From positions 1,564,001-1,628,000 of the forward strand of contig NZ_CP159258.1 in NCBI RefSeq assembly GCF_040438925.1: a stretch of 64,000 nucleotides of DNA. Direction: 5' to 3'. Positions 37,455 through 49,881 of the stretch are shown here, piece by piece (the first letter of the stretch is position 1; each line of letters opens with the position of its first letter). The notes beneath the pieces were generated by a model. That model searched no databases. It worked only from the letters and a program-made list of their open reading frames with translations, and was not told the DNA's origin. Both the position numbers and the translations under genes were made by a program. The DNA is from Pseudomonas sp. MYb327. GTDB lineage: Bacteria; Pseudomonadota; Gammaproteobacteria; Pseudomonadales; Pseudomonadaceae.

Positions 37455-38870
37455 ATGCGCTGGGTCTGTATTCTTTTCCCGCAATTGGCGCTGGACGCGG
37501 TACTGCGCCAACGCGCCGACCCCGAAGAGCCGCTCGCACTGCTGACCGGCCCGGCCCAGCGTCGGGTGTTGCAGGCGGTCAACGGCCCGGCGCGGGCACT
37601 GGGCTTGCGTCCCGGGCAGTCGATGAGCGCCGCGCAAGCCTTGAGCAAGGGCTTTGCCACGGCCGAGTACGACGTCGCTGACATCGAACACTGGCAGCAA
37701 TTTCTCGCCGCCTGGGCCTATCGCTTCAGCTCCCAGGTCAGCGTCCATTATCCACGGGCGCTGGTGTTTGAAATCGAGTCCAGCCTGGGACTGTTTGGCG
37801 CCTGGCCGCAATTCGAGGCGCGTTTGCGCAACGAACTCGGCGAACTGGGGTTTCGTCACCGCATTGTCGCCGCCCCCAACCCGGTGGCGGCGCGGGTGCT
37901 GGCCAACGCCTATGACGGCCTGGTGGTGCCCGACGATCTAGCCTTGCAGCATTACCTCGGGCAATTGCCCGTCGACCGGATTGGTCTGGAGGCCAGCGTC
38001 GCCACGGCGTTGTCGCGCATGGGGCTGCGCACCTTGAGCCAGGTGCAGGCGTTGCCCCGGCACAGCCTGGCCCGGCGGTTTGAGGCTCAGGTGCTTAAAC
38101 ACCTGGATGCGTTGCAGGGCACACGGCGGTTGGCGCTGGCGTTCTACCTGCCGCCGGACCGCTTCGATGTGCGCATTGAGCTCAATTTCGATGTGCAATC
38201 CCATCAGGCCTTGTTGTTTCCGCTGCGTCGATTGACCGGCGACCTGTCGGCGTTCCTCTGCGGTCGCGACAGCGGCGTGCAGCGTTTCGATCTGCACTTG
38301 GAACACGCCGGATTGCCGGATACCGTCATCAAGGTCGGCCTGCTCAGCGCCGAGCGCGATCCGGGGATGCTTTTCGAACTGGCCCGGGGGCGGCTGGAGC
38401 AGGTCCAGGTTGAAGCCCCGGTGCGCGGTTTTCGTCTGCGCGCCGAAGACTTGCCCAGCTTCGTCCCGCAGTTTCAGGAACTGTTCGATGATCGCCCGCA
38501 GCAGACCCTGCCCTGGGAGCAACTGCGCGAACGCTTGCGGGCTCGGCTGGGGGATGACGCGGTGCACGGCTTGCGCTTTCAGGCCGATCACCGACCCGAG
38601 TGCACGTGGCAGGCCAGGGCCGACAGCCAGCCTCGCGCGGGATTTCCGACCGTGCAGCGACCGGGCTGGCTGCTGACTGAGCCATTGGCGGTGCACGAAG
38701 GCTCGACGCGTATTCTCATGGGGCCGGAGCGCATTGAGTCCGGCTGGTGGGACGGCGCTGACGTGCGCCGCGACTACTACCTGATCGAAACCCGTACCGG
38801 CCAACAGGGCTGGGCCTATCGCGCGGTGGGCGAGGATGGTCCGTTGTGGCTGCAAGGCTGGTTCGCATGA
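37455..38870 (+). CDS. imuB: ImuB, Y-family polymerase-like protein
   Basis: 471 residues. It has the Y-family palm and little-finger fold ([36 protein letters not shown]) but lacks the acidic catalytic triad, as ImuB proteins do, so it acts as an adaptor. A QTLPWEQL segment may bind the beta clamp. The ATG at 37455 gives the family N-terminus MRWVCILFP. Its stop overlaps the dnaE2 start (ATGA). Confidence 0.93.
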   Translation: MRWVCILFPQLALDAVLRQRADPEEPLALLTGPAQRRVLQAVNGPARALGLRPGQSMSAAQALSKGFATAEYDVADIEHWQQFLAAWAYRFSSQVSVHYPRALVFEIESSLGLFGAWPQFEARLRNELGELGFRHRIVAAPNPVAARVLANAYDGLVVPDDLALQHYLGQLPVDRIGLEASVATALSRMGLRTLSQVQALPRHSLARRFEAQVLKHLDALQGTRRLALAFYLPPDRFDVRIELNFDVQSHQALLFPLRRLTGDLSAFLCGRDSGVQRFDLHLEHAGLPDTVIKVGLLSAERDPGMLFELARGRLEQVQVEAPVRGFRLRAEDLPSFVPQFQELFDDRPQQTLPWEQLRERLRARLGDDAVHGLRFQADHRPECTWQARADSQPRAGFPTVQRPGWLLTEPLAVHEGSTRILMGPERIESGWWDGADVRRDYYLIETRTGQQGWAYRAVGEDGPLWLQGWFA

Positions 38871-41800
38871 ACGCCGGATATGCCGAACTGCACTGCTTGT
38901 CGAACTTCAGTTTCCAGCGCGGTGCCTCCAGTGCCCTCGAGCTGTTTCAGCGGGCGAAAAAGCAGGGCTATCAAGCCCTGGCAATCACCGACGAATGCAC
39001 CCTGTCCGGCATCGTCCGCGCCTGGCAAGCGGCGAAGTCCGTGGAGTTGCCGCTGATCATCGGCAGCGAAATCCGCATCGAAAATGGCCCGAAACTGGTG
39101 TTGCTGGTGGAGAACCTTGAGGGTTACCAGACCCTGTGCCGTCTGATCACCCGTGCCCGACGCCGTACGCAGAAAGGCCAGTATCAAGTGCTGCGGGAAG
39201 ACTTCAATGAACCGTTGCCAGGGCTGTTGGCACTGTGGGTGCCGGACGCGGTCAATGATTTTGCACAAGGTCACTGGCTCAAGCAGGCCTTCGATGAACG
39301 CCTGTGGCTGGCGGTGCAGTTGCATCGTGGTCAGGACGATACTCGGCGCCTCAACGATCTGCTGATCTTGTCCAGGGAGCTGCGGATTCCTGCGGTGGCC
39401 AGCGGTGATGTGCACATGCACGCGCGCGGGCGGCGCGCCCTGCAGGACACCATGACCGCGATCCGCCATCACTTGCCGGTGGCCGATGCCGGGTTGCGCC
39501 TGCACCCCAACGGCGAACGGCATTTGCGCAGCCTCGACGTGCTGCGAGAGCTCTATCCGCCAGCCTTGCTCGATGAAACGTTGAACATTATCGGGCGCTG
39601 CACCTTTGATCTTGGCCAGTTGCGGTATCAGTATCCACGGGAACTGGTGCCGGACGGACACAGCGCAGCGTCGTGGCTGAGGGAATTGACCGAGCGCGGC
39701 ATGTGCGAGCGCTGGCCTCATGGGGCGAGCGAGAAAGTGCGCGGCTTGATCGACAAGGAACTGGGGCTGATCGCCGAGTTGGGCTATGAGAGTTATTTCC
39801 TCACCGTTCAGGACATCGTCGCCTTCGCCCGGCGCGAAAAAATTCTCTGTCAGGGCCGGGGTTCGGCGGCTAACTCGGCGGTGTGCTTTGCCTTGGGCAT
39901 CACCGAGATCGACCCCGACCGGATGGACATGCTGTTCGAGCGTTTTCTTTCCAAGGAACGCGACGAACCGCCTGATATCGATGTGGACTTCGAGCACGAA
40001 CGTCGCGAAGAGGTCTTGCAGTACGTGTTCCAGCGCTATGGCCGGACTCGAGCGGCATTGACCGCCGTGGTCAGCACTTACCACGCGGCCGGTGCCGTGC
40101 GCGATGTGGCCAAGGCATTGGGCCTGCCGCCGGATCAGATCAACGCCCTGGCTGATTGCTGCGGTCACTGGAGTGATGAAACTCCGCCCGTGGAGCGCCT
40201 GCGTGAAGGCGGGTTCGATCCCGAGAGCCCGGTGCTGCGCCGGGTGTTGAGTTTGACCCAACAACTGATCGGTTTCCCCCGGCACCTGTCCCAGCATCCC
40301 GGTGGCTTCGTGATTTCCGAGCAGCCGCTGGACCACCTCGTGCCAGTGGAAAACGCCGCCATGGCCGAGCGCACCATCATCCAGTGGGACAAGGACGATC
40401 TCGATGCGGTCGGCCTGCTCAAGGTGGATATCCTCGCGCTGGGGATGCTCAGCGCGATTCGTCGTTGTCTCGATTTGCTGCGTCGTCATCGCAACCTGGA
40501 CTTGAGCCTGGCGTCGATCCCCTCCGAAGACGCGTTGACCTACGACATGATTGGCCGCGCCGACACCGTCGGTGTATTCCAGATCGAGTCCCGGGCACAG
40601 ATGTCGATGCTACCCAGGCTCAAGCCGCGCAAGTTCTATGACCTGGTGATCGAGGTGGCCATCGTTCGCCCCGGGCCGATTCAGGGCGGCATGGTGCACC
40701 CGTATTTGCGCCGACGAAACAAGGAAGAACTCGAAAGCTATCCCTCCGAAGAGTTGCGCGAGGTGTTGAAACGCACCCTCGGTGTCCCGCTGTTCCAGGA
40801 ACAAGTGATGCAGATCGCCATCGTCGCCGCCGACTACAGCCCCGGCGAGGCCGATCAGTTGCGCCGATCCATGGCGGCATGGAAACGCCATGGCGGACTG
40901 GAGCCGCACAAGGATCGCCTGGCCGCCGGAATGAAGAAAAAAGGCTACACCGCTGACTTCGCTGCGCAGATCTTCGAACAGATCAAAGGCTTTGGCAGCT
41001 ATGGTTTCCCCGAGTCCCACGCCGCCAGTTTTGCCTTGCTGACCTACGCCAGTTGCTGGTTGAAATGCCATGAACCAGCGGCTTTCGCCTGTGCGTTGAT
41101 CAACAGTTGGCCGATGGGCTTCTACAGTCCGGATCAGATTCTGCAGGACGCTCGGCGCCACCATTTGCAGATTCGTCCGGTGGACGTGCGGGCCAGCGAT
41201 TGGGATTGCAGCCTCGAACCGATTGCCGGTGCGCAACCGGCGATTCGCATGGGCATGCGGATGATCAAGGGTTTTCGCGAGGACGATGCCCGGCGCATCG
41301 AAGTGGCGCGGGCGAGTGGCGCGTTTGCCGACATCGCCGACCTTGGCGAACGGGCGCGACTCGATGCCCGCGCCCAGGAACAACTGGCCGATGCCGGTGC
41401 ATTGCGGGGGCTGGCCGGTGACCGCCATCGGGCGCGCTGGGAAGTCGCGGGGGTGCAGAAACAGCTTGGGCTGTTTGCCGGCCTGCCCAGTCAAGAGGAG
41501 GGCGCGGTGATGCTGCCAAAACCTACGGTCGGCGAGGATTTGTTGGCCGATTACAACAGCCTCGGCACCACCCTCGGGCCGCATCCGCTGGCCTTGTTGC
41601 GCAGTGAGTTGAAAGCCCTGCGCTGCCGCAGTTCGAAGGAGTTGCTGGAGGTGGAACATGGGCGGCCGGTCAGCGTCGCCGGGCTGGTGACCGGACGACA
41701 GCGGCCAAGCACCGCCAGCGGCGTAACCTTCGTCACCCTGGAAGACGAGTTCGGCAACGTCAACGTGGTGGTCTGGCGCGACCTGGCAGAGCGCCAGCGC

Positions 41801-41944
41801 CAGGTGCTGGTGGGCTCGCAGTTGCTCAAGGTCGATGGGCGCTGGGAAAAGGAAGGCGAAGTACGACACCTGATTGCCGGACGCTTGAGCGACCTGACTC
41901 CACTGCTGGACGGCATCAGCGTTCGCAGCCGGGATTTCCGCTAA
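38867..41944 (+). CDS. dnaE2: Error-prone DNA polymerase DnaE2
   Basis: 1025 residues of the C-family polymerase alpha subunit, DnaE2 branch. N-terminal PHP domain ([25 protein letters not shown]), catalytic palm with [15 protein letters not shown] and a C-terminal OB-fold ([16 protein letters not shown]). The ATG at 38867 overlaps the imuB stop; a GTG at 38846 is less likely. It extends primers past lesions with the ImuA/ImuB proteins. Last gene of the cassette. Confidence 0.96.
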   Translation: MNAGYAELHCLSNFSFQRGASSALELFQRAKKQGYQALAITDECTLSGIVRAWQAAKSVELPLIIGSEIRIENGPKLVLLVENLEGYQTLCRLITRARRRTQKGQYQVLREDFNEPLPGLLALWVPDAVNDFAQGHWLKQAFDERLWLAVQLHRGQDDTRRLNDLLILSRELRIPAVASGDVHMHARGRRALQDTMTAIRHHLPVADAGLRLHPNGERHLRSLDVLRELYPPALLDETLNIIGRCTFDLGQLRYQYPRELVPDGHSAASWLRELTERGMCERWPHGASEKVRGLIDKELGLIAELGYESYFLTVQDIVAFARREKILCQGRGSAANSAVCFALGITEIDPDRMDMLFERFLSKERDEPPDIDVDFEHERREEVLQYVFQRYGRTRAALTAVVSTYHAAGAVRDVAKALGLPPDQINALADCCGHWSDETPPVERLREGGFDPESPVLRRVLSLTQQLIGFPRHLSQHPGGFVISEQPLDHLVPVENAAMAERTIIQWDKDDLDAVGLLKVDILALGMLSAIRRCLDLLRRHRNLDLSLASIPSEDALTYDMIGRADTVGVFQIESRAQMSMLPRLKPRKFYDLVIEVAIVRPGPIQGGMVHPYLRRRNKEELESYPSEELREVLKRTLGVPLFQEQVMQIAIVAADYSPGEADQLRRSMAAWKRHGGLEPHKDRLAAGMKKKGYTADFAAQIFEQIKGFGSYGFPESHAASFALLTYASCWLKCHEPAAFACALINSWPMGFYSPDQILQDARRHHLQIRPVDVRASDWDCSLEPIAGAQPAIRMGMRMIKGFREDDARRIEVARASGAFADIADLGERARLDARAQEQLADAGALRGLAGDRHRARWEVAGVQKQLGLFAGLPSQEEGAVMLPKPTVGEDLLADYNSLGTTLGPHPLALLRSELKALRCRSSKELLEVEHGRPVSVAGLVTGRQRPSTASGVTFVTLEDEFGNVNVVVWRDLAERQRQVLVGSQLLKVDGRWEKEGEVRHLIAGRLSDLTPLLDGISVRSRDFR

Positions 41945-41950
41945 CCTACG

Positions 41951-41976
41951 CGGGGAGCAAGCTCCCTCGCCACAGA
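41951..41976. repeat. Partial GAGGGAGC-type palindromic repeat
   Basis: GGGGAGCAAGCTCCCTCGCCACAG, a shortened copy of the repeat at 2963-2992, in the gap after dnaE2. Confidence 0.6.
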
Positions 41977-42006
41977 AGCGTTGACGATGCGAATCAGCTA
42001 ACCTCC

Positions 42007-44184
42007 ATGAAACCAATGCCATCCGCAATGCTCGAAACAAACGGGTGTGGATTACCGGGACAGAGCCAACCGATGCAGTTTCTAGAAAATAGCCACGGGT
42101 GTGCCGGCTGGGGCGGCGAAATGGCCGGGCGCATTCGTGCGTTCGACTGGAGCCGGACCGAGCTGGGGGCTCTCGATACCTGGTCGAAAAGCCTGAGCAG
42201 TACGGTGCAGTTGATGCTCGCTTCACCATTGCCGATGGTGATGCTCTGGGGCCGCTCCGGCTTCATGATCTATAACGACGCTTATTCAGAATTTGCCGGC
42301 GGGCGCCATCCTTACCTGTTGGGTTCTCCGGTAGAACTGGGCTGGCCGGAAGTCGCCGAGTTCAATCGGCATGTCGTCGACACCTGCCTGTCCGGTGGCA
42401 CCTTGTCCTACCGCAATAAGGAGTTGGTGCTGCTGCGCGACGGGATTCCCGAAGACGTCTGGCTCGACCTCTATTACAGCCCGGTATCCGATGATGACGG
42501 ACGCCCGGCCGGGGTCATGGCGATGGTGGTCGAGACCACGGAATTCGTGATGTCCGAACGCCTGCGTCAGGCTGCCGAAAACGCCTATCGCGCCGACAAC
42601 GAACGGGTTCGCCTGGCACTGAATGCCGGGGCTTTGCTTGGCTCGTTCGTCTGGGACGTCAAAGGCAATGTGCTGAGCGGTGATGAGCGTTTCGCCCGGA
42701 CCTTTTCTTATCCCGCCGACGTGCCACTGGACAACCTGCCACAGGACATCGCTGAAGCACGTATCCACCCCGATGATCTCAGTTGGGTGCAGGAACAGGT
42801 CCAGCAATCCGTCGAAACCGGCGAGTCCTTCAACGCTGAATATCGGGTCATTCGCCCCGATGGCACTTACCTGTGGGTACTGGCCAGCGGTTGTTGCGAG
42901 TTCGACGAACAGCGCGAGCCGTTTCGTTTCCCCGGGGTGTTGATCGACATCCATGAACGCAAAATCGCCGAAGAATCCCTGCTCAGGTTCACCCGCAACC
43001 TTGAGCAACGGGTGGCTGACGAAGTCGAAGCGCGGATGGCGGCGGAGGAGCAACTGCGCCAGTCGCAGAAACTCGAGGCCATTGGTGGCCTCACCGGTGG
43101 CGTGGCTCACGACTTCAACAACCTGCTGCAAGTGATCGCCGGCAACCTTCACTTGCTGGCCCGGCATGAGCCGGACAACGCCAACGTCCAGCGCCGGGTC
43201 GCGGCGTCGATTGCCGCCGTTGAGCGCGGTGCAAAACTGTCCTCGCAACTGCTCGCGTTTGCCCGTCGTCAACCGTTGTCCCCGGCGATTTGCACGCCTC
43301 AGCAGATCTTCGACGACTTGGGTGAATTGTTGCAGCGTGCGCTAGGGGAAATTATCCAGATCCATTTGTCGGCGCCCGTAGACCCTTGGCAGGTTTTCGT
43401 CGATCGCAACCAATTGGAAAATGCCATCCTCAACCTGGCGATCAATGCCCGGGACGCCATGAAGGGCGAGGGGACCATCGACCTCAGTGCCGACAACATC
43501 TTCCTTGATCGCGCGTTTTGCGCGGGCAAGGGCATCCCGTCTGGTGACTATGTGCGTGTATCGGTGGCCGATGCGGGCGTCGGCATGGCGCCGCCGGTGC
43601 TCGCGCAGGCGTTTGAACCGTTTTTCACCACTAAACCCGATGGCCAGGGCACAGGGCTGGGCTTGAGTATGGTATTCGGCTTCGTCAAACAGAGCGGCGG
43701 GCATATCGAGATGTCCAGCGTCGTTGACCAAGGCACTCGGGTGCAGATGTATTTCCCGCGCAGCCTGCGCTTGGCGGGCAGTGAAACGACCATCCCGGAC
43801 GTGCAGCAACGGGGCGGCCATGAGCGGGTACTGGTGGTCGAGGACAATGAAGCGGTGCGAGTTTCGACCGTGGAGTTGCTGCGCGAAGAGGGTTATCAGG
43901 TGCTGACAGCCGCCAATGCCGACGCCGCGATGCAGATGTTGCTGGAAGGTGTGACGGTGGACCTGATTTTCACCGACGTGGTCATGCCTGGCCTGATCAA
44001 GAGTTCCGACCTTGCGGCGTGGGCGAAAGTGCAAAACCCGCCGGTGACGGTGCTGTTCACCTCGGGGCACACCCGTGACATTATTTCGCGCAACCACCAG
44101 CTCGGCCCGGATACCCATTTGCTGAGCAAACCCTACAGCCCCGACGCGCTGACCCGAATGATTCGCAGCGTCCTCTACGGTTAA
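42007..44184 (+). CDS. PAS-containing hybrid histidine kinase/response regulator
   Basis: 725 residues from the ATG at 42007; a start at 42073 (MQFLENSHG) is also possible and nearer the family norm. Two PAS/PAC regions (about 50-190 and 195-330), a HisKA/HWE-like dimer helix with His368 in VAHDFNN, HATPase with [18 protein letters not shown], and a C-terminal receiver with phospho-acceptor Asp657 in FTDVVMPG. Cytosolic, no membrane segment. No partner regulator is adjacent, so output probably passes through a separate response regulator. Its layout is like that of the hybrid kinase at 47073-49016. Confidence 0.92.
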   Translation: MKPMPSAMLETNGCGLPGQSQPMQFLENSHGCAGWGGEMAGRIRAFDWSRTELGALDTWSKSLSSTVQLMLASPLPMVMLWGRSGFMIYNDAYSEFAGGRHPYLLGSPVELGWPEVAEFNRHVVDTCLSGGTLSYRNKELVLLRDGIPEDVWLDLYYSPVSDDDGRPAGVMAMVVETTEFVMSERLRQAAENAYRADNERVRLALNAGALLGSFVWDVKGNVLSGDERFARTFSYPADVPLDNLPQDIAEARIHPDDLSWVQEQVQQSVETGESFNAEYRVIRPDGTYLWVLASGCCEFDEQREPFRFPGVLIDIHERKIAEESLLRFTRNLEQRVADEVEARMAAEEQLRQSQKLEAIGGLTGGVAHDFNNLLQVIAGNLHLLARHEPDNANVQRRVAASIAAVERGAKLSSQLLAFARRQPLSPAICTPQQIFDDLGELLQRALGEIIQIHLSAPVDPWQVFVDRNQLENAILNLAINARDAMKGEGTIDLSADNIFLDRAFCAGKGIPSGDYVRVSVADAGVGMAPPVLAQAFEPFFTTKPDGQGTGLGLSMVFGFVKQSGGHIEMSSVVDQGTRVQMYFPRSLRLAGSETTIPDVQQRGGHERVLVVEDNEAVRVSTVELLREEGYQVLTAANADAAMQMLLEGVTVDLIFTDVVMPGLIKSSDLAAWAKVQNPPVTVLFTSGHTRDIISRNHQLGPDTHLLSKPYSPDALTRMIRSVLYG

Positions 44185-44190
44185 CCAAAA

Positions 44191-44283
44191 ACCTGTAGGG
44201 GCGGGCTTGCCAGCGATGGCGGCTTCGTAGTCAACACAGAAGCAATTGACACGACGCGATCGCTGGCAAGCCAGCTCCTACGG
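44191..44283. repeat. REP doublet
   Basis: CCTGTAGGGGCGGGCTTGCCAGCGATGG and an opposed unit CGATCGCTGGCAAGCCAGCTCCTACGG, between the hybrid kinase and uvrA-like genes. Confidence 0.83.
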
Positions 44284-44319
44284 TCAGTTGTTTTCCGGGA
44301 AATTAAACAAGGCGACCTG

Positions 44320-46953
44320 ATGACTTCCACGCGCACCACCAACCCAACCTCCGGCATGGTCAAGGTGCGCGGGGCCCGGGAGCACAACCTCAAGAACATC
44401 GATGTCGATATTCCCCGCGACGCACTGGTGGTCTTCACCGGTGTGTCCGGTTCGGGGAAGTCGTCCCTGGCGTTTTCCACCCTCTACGCTGAGGCTCAAC
44501 GGCGCTACTTCGAATCCGTGGCGCCGTACGCGCGGCGGCTGATCGATCAGGTCGGCGTGCCGGACGTCGATTCCATCGAAGGCCTGCCGCCGGCGGTGGC
44601 CTTGCAGCAACAGCGAGGTACGCCGAGCACGCGTTCTTCAGTGGGTAGCGTGACCACGTTGTCGAGCCTGATCCGCATGCTGTACTCCCGCGCCGGCAGT
44701 TATCCGCCGGGACAACCGATGCTGTACGCCGAGGATTTTTCCCCCAATACACCTCAAGGTGCATGCCCCGAATGCCACGGTTTGGGCCGGGTGTATGAAG
44801 TCACCGAAGCGTTGATGGTGCCGGAGCCGAACCTGACCATCCGCCAGCGCGCCGTTGCTTCCTGGCCCCTGGCCTGGCAGGGCCAGAACCTGCGCGACAT
44901 CCTGGTGACCATGGGCATCGACGTCGACATCCCTTGGCGCAAACTGCCAAAAAAACAGCGCGACTGGATTCTCTTCACCGAAGAAACCCCGACGGTGCCG
45001 GTGTATGCCGGGCTCACGCCAGAGGAAACCCGAGTCGCGCTCAAGCGCAAAATGGAGCCCAGTTACCAGGGCACATTCACCGGCGCGCGGCGCTACATCC
45101 TGCACACCTTCACCCACTCGCAAAGCGCGTTGATGAAGAAGCGTGTCTCGCAATTCATGCTCGGCAGCCCGTGCCCGTTGTGCGACGGCAAGCGCCTCAA
45201 GCGCGAGGCGTTGTCGGTGACGTTCGCCGGCTATGACATCGGCGAGTTGTCGCAGATGCCGCTGCTGCAAGTGGCCGAAGTACTGAAGCCGGTGGCGGCC
45301 CAGCATTATCTTGAAGAGGGCGAAGAGGCCGGTGAGGTGTTGACTCACACCCAGACCCGCGAAGCCCGCGAACAACGAGTGGCCCACGGCGCCAGCGGCC
45401 ACGCCAACGCTCCGGACGTGCGGCACACGCCGAACCTGTCGGTGGAAAAGCGTCTGGCCGCGCAACGAATCGCTCAGGACTTGCTGGAACGGGTCAGCAC
45501 CCTGACCGATCTTGGCCTCGGTTATCTGGCACTGGAACGCAGCACGCCAACGCTGTCGTCCGGCGAGTTGCAGCGCTTGCGTCTGGCGACGCAGTTGGGT
45601 TCACAGTTGTTCGGCGTGATCTACGTGCTGGACGAACCCTCGGCCGGCCTGCATCCGGCGGATGGCGAGGCGCTGTTCGAAGCCCTGCAACGCCTGAAAG
45701 CGGCGGGCAATACCTTATTCGTCGTCGAGCACGACCTGGAAACCATGCGCCGTGCCGACTGGTTGATCGACGTCGGCCCGGCGGCGGGCGAGCATGGCGG
45801 GCGAGTGCTGTACAGCGGCGCGCCGGCGGGTCTGGCCGATGTGAAGGACTCGCAAACCCGCGCCTATCTGTTCGCCGAGCAGGTCACTCAACCCCGCGCC
45901 GCCCGCCAGGCCACTGATTGGCTGCGCTTGGAGGGCATCACCCGCAACAACCTGAACGACCTCAGTGTCGAGTTTCCGCTGGGTTGTTTTACCTCCGTCA
46001 CCGGTGTCTCGGGTTCGGGCAAATCGAGTCTGGTCAGCCAGGCGTTGCTGGAGTTGGTCGGCGCGCACCTTGGGCGTCCGGTGACCGAGAGTGAGCCGGA
46101 AGAACTGAACCTGGAAGACGACACGCCACAAACCAGCGGAGGACAGGTCACGGCGGGCCTGGCATCGATCAAGCGTCTGGTGCAGGTCGACCAGAAACCC
46201 ATCGGCCGCACCCCGCGCTCCAACCTCGCGACCTACACCGGCCTGTTCGACAACGTTCGCAAGCTCTATGCCGCCACGCCTGACGCTCAAACGGCGGGTT
46301 ATGACGCCGGGCAGTTTTCTTTCAACGTCGCCAAGGGGCGCTGCCCGACGTGCGAAGGCGAAGGATTTGTCAGTGTCGAATTGTTGTTCATGCCCAGCGT
46401 CTATGCGCCTTGCCCGACCTGCCACGGCGCCCGCTATAACCCCGAGACGCTGGCGATCACCTGGCAGGACCGTAACATCGCCCAGGTGCTGCAATTGACC
46501 GTCGACGAAGCGGTTGAGGTGTTCACCGAGCAAGCGGCTATCCGCCGCTCGTTGGAGGTGTTGCGCGATATTGGCCTGGGTTATTTGCGTCTCGGCCAAC
46601 CGGCGACGGAGCTTTCGGGCGGCGAGGCGCAACGGATCAAACTGGCCACCGAACTGCAACGCAACCAGCGCGGGGCGACGCTTTATGTGCTCGACGAACC
46701 GACGACCGGGTTGCACCCGCGAGACGTCGATCGCTTGCTCGAACAGTTGAACAACCTCGTGACGGCGGGGCACACGGTGATCGTTGTCGAACACGAAATG
46801 CGCGTGGTGGCACAGAGTGACTGGGTGATCGATATCGGGCCGGGGGCGGGGGATCAGGGCGGCAAGATTGTCGTGGCGGGGACGCCGCAGAAAGTCGCGA
46901 AAAGCAAGAAGAGCCGGACGGCGCCGTTCCTTGCCAGAGCCCTCAATCTCTAG
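44320..46953 (+). CDS. UvrA-like ABC ATPase without the UvrB-binding domain (UvrA2 type)
   Basis: 877 residues, shorter than UvrA (about 940). Two ATPase halves: Walker [10 protein letters not shown] in each, signature segments [12 protein letters not shown] and [12 protein letters not shown], and Walker [12 protein letters not shown] and [11 protein letters not shown]. Zinc-finger cysteines CPECHG (from Cys149), CPLCDG, CPTCEG and CPTCHG are all present. The first zinc module follows almost directly after the Q-loop region, so the roughly 115-residue UvrB-binding insertion is missing. UvrA2 proteins of this kind have been linked to tolerance of DNA-binding drugs and lesions; the role here is not shown. 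Confidence 0.9.
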   Translation: MTSTRTTNPTSGMVKVRGAREHNLKNIDVDIPRDALVVFTGVSGSGKSSLAFSTLYAEAQRRYFESVAPYARRLIDQVGVPDVDSIEGLPPAVALQQQRGTPSTRSSVGSVTTLSSLIRMLYSRAGSYPPGQPMLYAEDFSPNTPQGACPECHGLGRVYEVTEALMVPEPNLTIRQRAVASWPLAWQGQNLRDILVTMGIDVDIPWRKLPKKQRDWILFTEETPTVPVYAGLTPEETRVALKRKMEPSYQGTFTGARRYILHTFTHSQSALMKKRVSQFMLGSPCPLCDGKRLKREALSVTFAGYDIGELSQMPLLQVAEVLKPVAAQHYLEEGEEAGEVLTHTQTREAREQRVAHGASGHANAPDVRHTPNLSVEKRLAAQRIAQDLLERVSTLTDLGLGYLALERSTPTLSSGELQRLRLATQLGSQLFGVIYVLDEPSAGLHPADGEALFEALQRLKAAGNTLFVVEHDLETMRRADWLIDVGPAAGEHGGRVLYSGAPAGLADVKDSQTRAYLFAEQVTQPRAARQATDWLRLEGITRNNLNDLSVEFPLGCFTSVTGVSGSGKSSLVSQALLELVGAHLGRPVTESEPEELNLEDDTPQTSGGQVTAGLASIKRLVQVDQKPIGRTPRSNLATYTGLFDNVRKLYAATPDAQTAGYDAGQFSFNVAKGRCPTCEGEGFVSVELLFMPSVYAPCPTCHGARYNPETLAITWQDRNIAQVLQLTVDEAVEVFTEQAAIRRSLEVLRDIGLGYLRLGQPATELSGGEAQRIKLATELQRNQRGATLYVLDEPTTGLHPRDVDRLLEQLNNLVTAGHTVIVVEHEMRVVAQSDWVIDIGPGAGDQGGKIVVAGTPQKVAKSKKSRTAPFLARALNL

Positions 46954-47070
46954 GCGCCGGCTTGCTGGCGATGGTGTTTTTAGAATTGCTATCGCTGGCA
47001 AGCCAGCTCCTACAGGGATAGTTGGCGTTCACATAATCTTGTAGGAGCCGGCTTGCCGGCGATGACGGTG
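46953..47070. repeat. REP cluster
   Basis: Three units: a degraded one after the uvrA-like stop (GCGCCGGCTTGCTGGCGATGG), ATCGCTGGCAAGCCAGCTCCTACAG at about 46991-47015 and TGTAGGAGCCGGCTTGCCGG at 47040-47064. They lie between two convergent genes. Confidence 0.82.
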
Positions 47071-47072
47071 CA

Positions 47073-49016
47073 TCAGGCACCGTCTATCGTGCGCCGTACC
47101 TTATCCAGCAGTTCCTTGATCTGGAACGGCTTGATCAGCATTTCCATGCCATCGCCGAGGAACACCTGACGGTTGAGCGCGGTTTCGGCGTAGCCGGTCA
47201 TGAACAGGATTGGCAGCTTCTCTCGCCAGCCGCGCGCGACATCGGCCAGTTCCCGACCGCTCATGCGCGGCAGGCCGACGTCGGTCAGCAGCAGGTCGAT
47301 GGACTCGTCTTTCTGCAAGCGTTCGAGGGCACCTTCGATGTCGGCGACTTGCGTGCAGCGGTAGCCAGCGTCCACCAGCACTTCAGCCACGAACATCCGC
47401 ACCGACGGCGTATCCTCGACAATCAAGACATGCTCGCCGGCCCCTTGCGGATCGACGGTAACCGGCGCCGCTTCGGTCACCGTGGGATCAGAGCTGGCGG
47501 GCAGCATGATGGTCACTTCGGTGCCGCGTCGCGCCACACTGCGGATATGCGCATCGCCCCCGGATTGCCGGGCGAAACCGTAGATGGTCGACAAGCCCAA
47601 TCCGGTGCCCTGGCCCAACGGTTTGGTGGTGAAAAACGGATCAAACACCTTGTCGATCACGTGGTGCTCGATACCCGTGCCGTCATCGCGCACCGACAAC
47701 GCGACGTACGCGCCATCGGCCAGATTCGGGTCGCCATGGGAGTAAGCGGCATAGGTGTTGACCCAGATATTGCCGCCCTGGGGCATGGCGTCACGCGCGT
47801 TGATCACCAGGTTGAGCACGGCGCTTTCCAGCTGGATCGGGTCGACCAGCGCAATCGCCGCTTTCGAGGTCAGTTCCAGTTTCAGCGATATGCGTTCGCC
47901 GATGGTGCGTCCCAATAGTTCTTCGAGTGAGCGGATGTGCTCGTTGATGTCCACGGGCCGGGTGTCGAGTGGCTGTTGTCGGGCGAAAGCCAGCAGTCGA
48001 TGGGTCAGGCCAGCTGCGCTCATGGCTGAACTCAAGGCCGCTTCGGTATAGAACTGAACCTTGTCGGTGCGAGACTCGGCGACTCGTTTCTGGATCAGTT
48101 CCAGGCTGGTGATGATGCCGGTGAGCAGGTTGTTGAAATCGTGGGCGATGCCGCCGGTCAACTTGCCCAGCGCATCCATTTTCTGCACCTGCAACAGCTG
48201 CGCCTCAGTGCGCGCGCGTTCGGCGACCTCCTTGGCCAGTTGTTCCGTGGCATCGTCAAGGCGTGCCAGGTGCGAGCGTTCACGGTGCCGGTGTTCGGTG
48301 ACATCTTCGACAAACACCAGGCTCAACTCCGGCGTTCGGTAAGGCGAAATCTGCCACTCGGTTTCGCGAATTTCGCCGCCGACTCGCATGCTCAACGTGC
48401 CTTTCCAGCGCTCACCATAAGCCAGCCGCAGGCGCAGTTCTTCGATGACGGCTTTTTGGTCCTCGGCGAAACATTCAAGCAGGGTGTCCGGGTTGCGATT
48501 GTCCTGAATCAGTTGCGCGAATGCATGGTTGCATTCATGCACTTTCATCTCGGCATCCAGCACCGCAATGGGTGCGGAAACATTGACAAAAATCTCGCGA
48601 AAGCGCGCCTCGCTGGCACGCAGGGCATTTTCGGTTTCGCGCACCCGCAGCAAGGTGCGCAGGGTCGCCAGCAGCACATCCGGGTCGACCGGGTGAATCA
48701 GATAAGCATCGGCCCCGGCGTCCAGACCGGTGATGATGTCGCCGGTCTGGATCGACGCCGCCGACACGTGGATCACCGGCAGCAGGGCTGTCGCGGGATC
48801 GGAGCGCAGTTTGCGGACGATGTCGAAACCGCTCATGTCTGGCAGGTTGACGTCGAGAATCAGCGCATCGAGGGTGACGCTGTCGATCAGCTCCAGGCCT
48901 TCGCTGCCGGTGCCCGCTTCCAGTACTTCATATCCGTGGCTCTCCAGGCGTCGACGCAGCGCGTAGCGCGTGGCGATGTTGTCGTCGACAATGAGTAATC
49001 GGATGTCACGCTTCAT
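47073..49016 (-). CDS. REC-PAS-kinase-REC hybrid histidine kinase (stressosome operon output)
   Basis: 647 residues: receiver with Asp55 (LILDVNLPDMSG), PAS region about 135-250, coiled coil, HisKA with His292 (IAHDFNN), HATPase ([18 protein letters not shown]) and a second receiver with Asp579 (LTDVGLPRMSG). Last gene of the six-gene stressosome operon; overlaps the upstream kinase gene by 11 bases. The N-terminal receiver could accept phosphate from the upstream kinase, giving a relay. Confidence 0.92.
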   Translation of the reverse strand: MKRDIRLLIVDDNIATRYALRRRLESHGYEVLEAGTGSEGLELIDSVTLDALILDVNLPDMSGFDIVRKLRSDPATALLPVIHVSAASIQTGDIITGLDAGADAYLIHPVDPDVLLATLRTLLRVRETENALRASEARFREIFVNVSAPIAVLDAEMKVHECNHAFAQLIQDNRNPDTLLECFAEDQKAVIEELRLRLAYGERWKGTLSMRVGGEIRETEWQISPYRTPELSLVFVEDVTEHRHRERSHLARLDDATEQLAKEVAERARTEAQLLQVQKMDALGKLTGGIAHDFNNLLTGIITSLELIQKRVAESRTDKVQFYTEAALSSAMSAAGLTHRLLAFARQQPLDTRPVDINEHIRSLEELLGRTIGERISLKLELTSKAAIALVDPIQLESAVLNLVINARDAMPQGGNIWVNTYAAYSHGDPNLADGAYVALSVRDDGTGIEHHVIDKVFDPFFTTKPLGQGTGLGLSTIYGFARQSGGDAHIRSVARRGTEVTIMLPASSDPTVTEAAPVTVDPQGAGEHVLIVEDTPSVRMFVAEVLVDAGYRCTQVADIEGALERLQKDESIDLLLTDVGLPRMSGRELADVARGWREKLPILFMTGYAETALNRQVFLGDGMEMLIKPFQIKELLDKVRRTIDGA

Positions 49017-49881
49017 CGGCAGGCTCCATGGCGATGGCCAGCGGGATGATCACGAAAAAGGTCGAGCCTGCGCCTGGCTGACTCTGCATCCCGACTTCGC
49101 CATTCAGCAAACCGGCGAAGCGTTTGCACAGGGACAGTCCGAGTCCGGTGCCGCGCAGGCGTTTTTGCAACGGTGAATCGACCTGGGAGAAGTCCTCAAA
49201 CAATGCGCCATGTAGCTCTGGAGCGATACCTATTCCGGTATCGCTGACGGCAAAACGAACGTGGGAGCTGTTTTCCATCCGGGCCGAAACCCGGACTTCC
49301 CCGCGGGTGGTGAACTTCAGCGAGTTGGCGATGAAATTGCGCAGGATTTGCGCGAGTTTCTTGTCGTCGGTGTACAGCTGCGGCAGGCCCACCGGCTCTT
49401 CGAATATGAGGTCGACCGCACTGGCATCGACAATCGGGCGAAACATCCCGCGCAGCGCGGCAAACAGGTCGAACATGTCGAACCAGGCCGGTGAAATGCT
49501 GATGCGCCCGGCCTCGATCTTCGCCAGATCCAGCAAGTCGTCGACCATGTCGCTCAGTTCGCGGGCGGAATTGCTGACAAAGGCGACCTGCTTGTGTTGC
49601 TCGGGACTCAAGGGTCCATCGAGCTCATCGGTCAGCAGGCTGGCGATGCTCAGGATCGAGCCCAGGGGCGTGCGGAACTCATGGCTCATGTACGACAGGA
49701 AACGACTTTTCAGGTCCGAGGCCTGGCGCAGTTGTTCAGCCTGGGCATCGAGTTCAGCGTACAGCGCCAGAACGCCCTGGTTGGTTTCATCCAATTCTTC
49801 ACGCAAGGCATTGGCTTCGCCTTGCAGTCGGGCGATCAGTGCGGCTTGTTCGTCAATCTGACTCATGGGTAATTCAGCCAT
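49006..49881 (-). CDS. Soluble histidine kinase in the stressosome operon
   Basis: 291 residues from ATG 49881, which has GGAGG at the right distance and overlaps the upstream gene by 8 bases. N-terminal coiled coil (residues 10-55), HisKA with His67 (SYMSHEFRTPLGS) and HATPase with DTGIGIAPE, GTGLGLSL. No sensory domain or membrane segment, so its input must come from a partner, probably the Rsb proteins encoded upstream. Confidence 0.92.
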   Translation of the reverse strand: MAELPMSQIDEQAALIARLQGEANALREELDETNQGVLALYAELDAQAEQLRQASDLKSRFLSYMSHEFRTPLGSILSIASLLTDELDGPLSPEQHKQVAFVSNSARELSDMVDDLLDLAKIEAGRISISPAWFDMFDLFAALRGMFRPIVDASAVDLIFEEPVGLPQLYTDDKKLAQILRNFIANSLKFTTRGEVRVSARMENSSHVRFAVSDTGIGIAPELHGALFEDFSQVDSPLQKRLRGTGLGLSLCKRFAGLLNGEVGMQSQPGAGSTFFVIIPLAIAMEPADEA

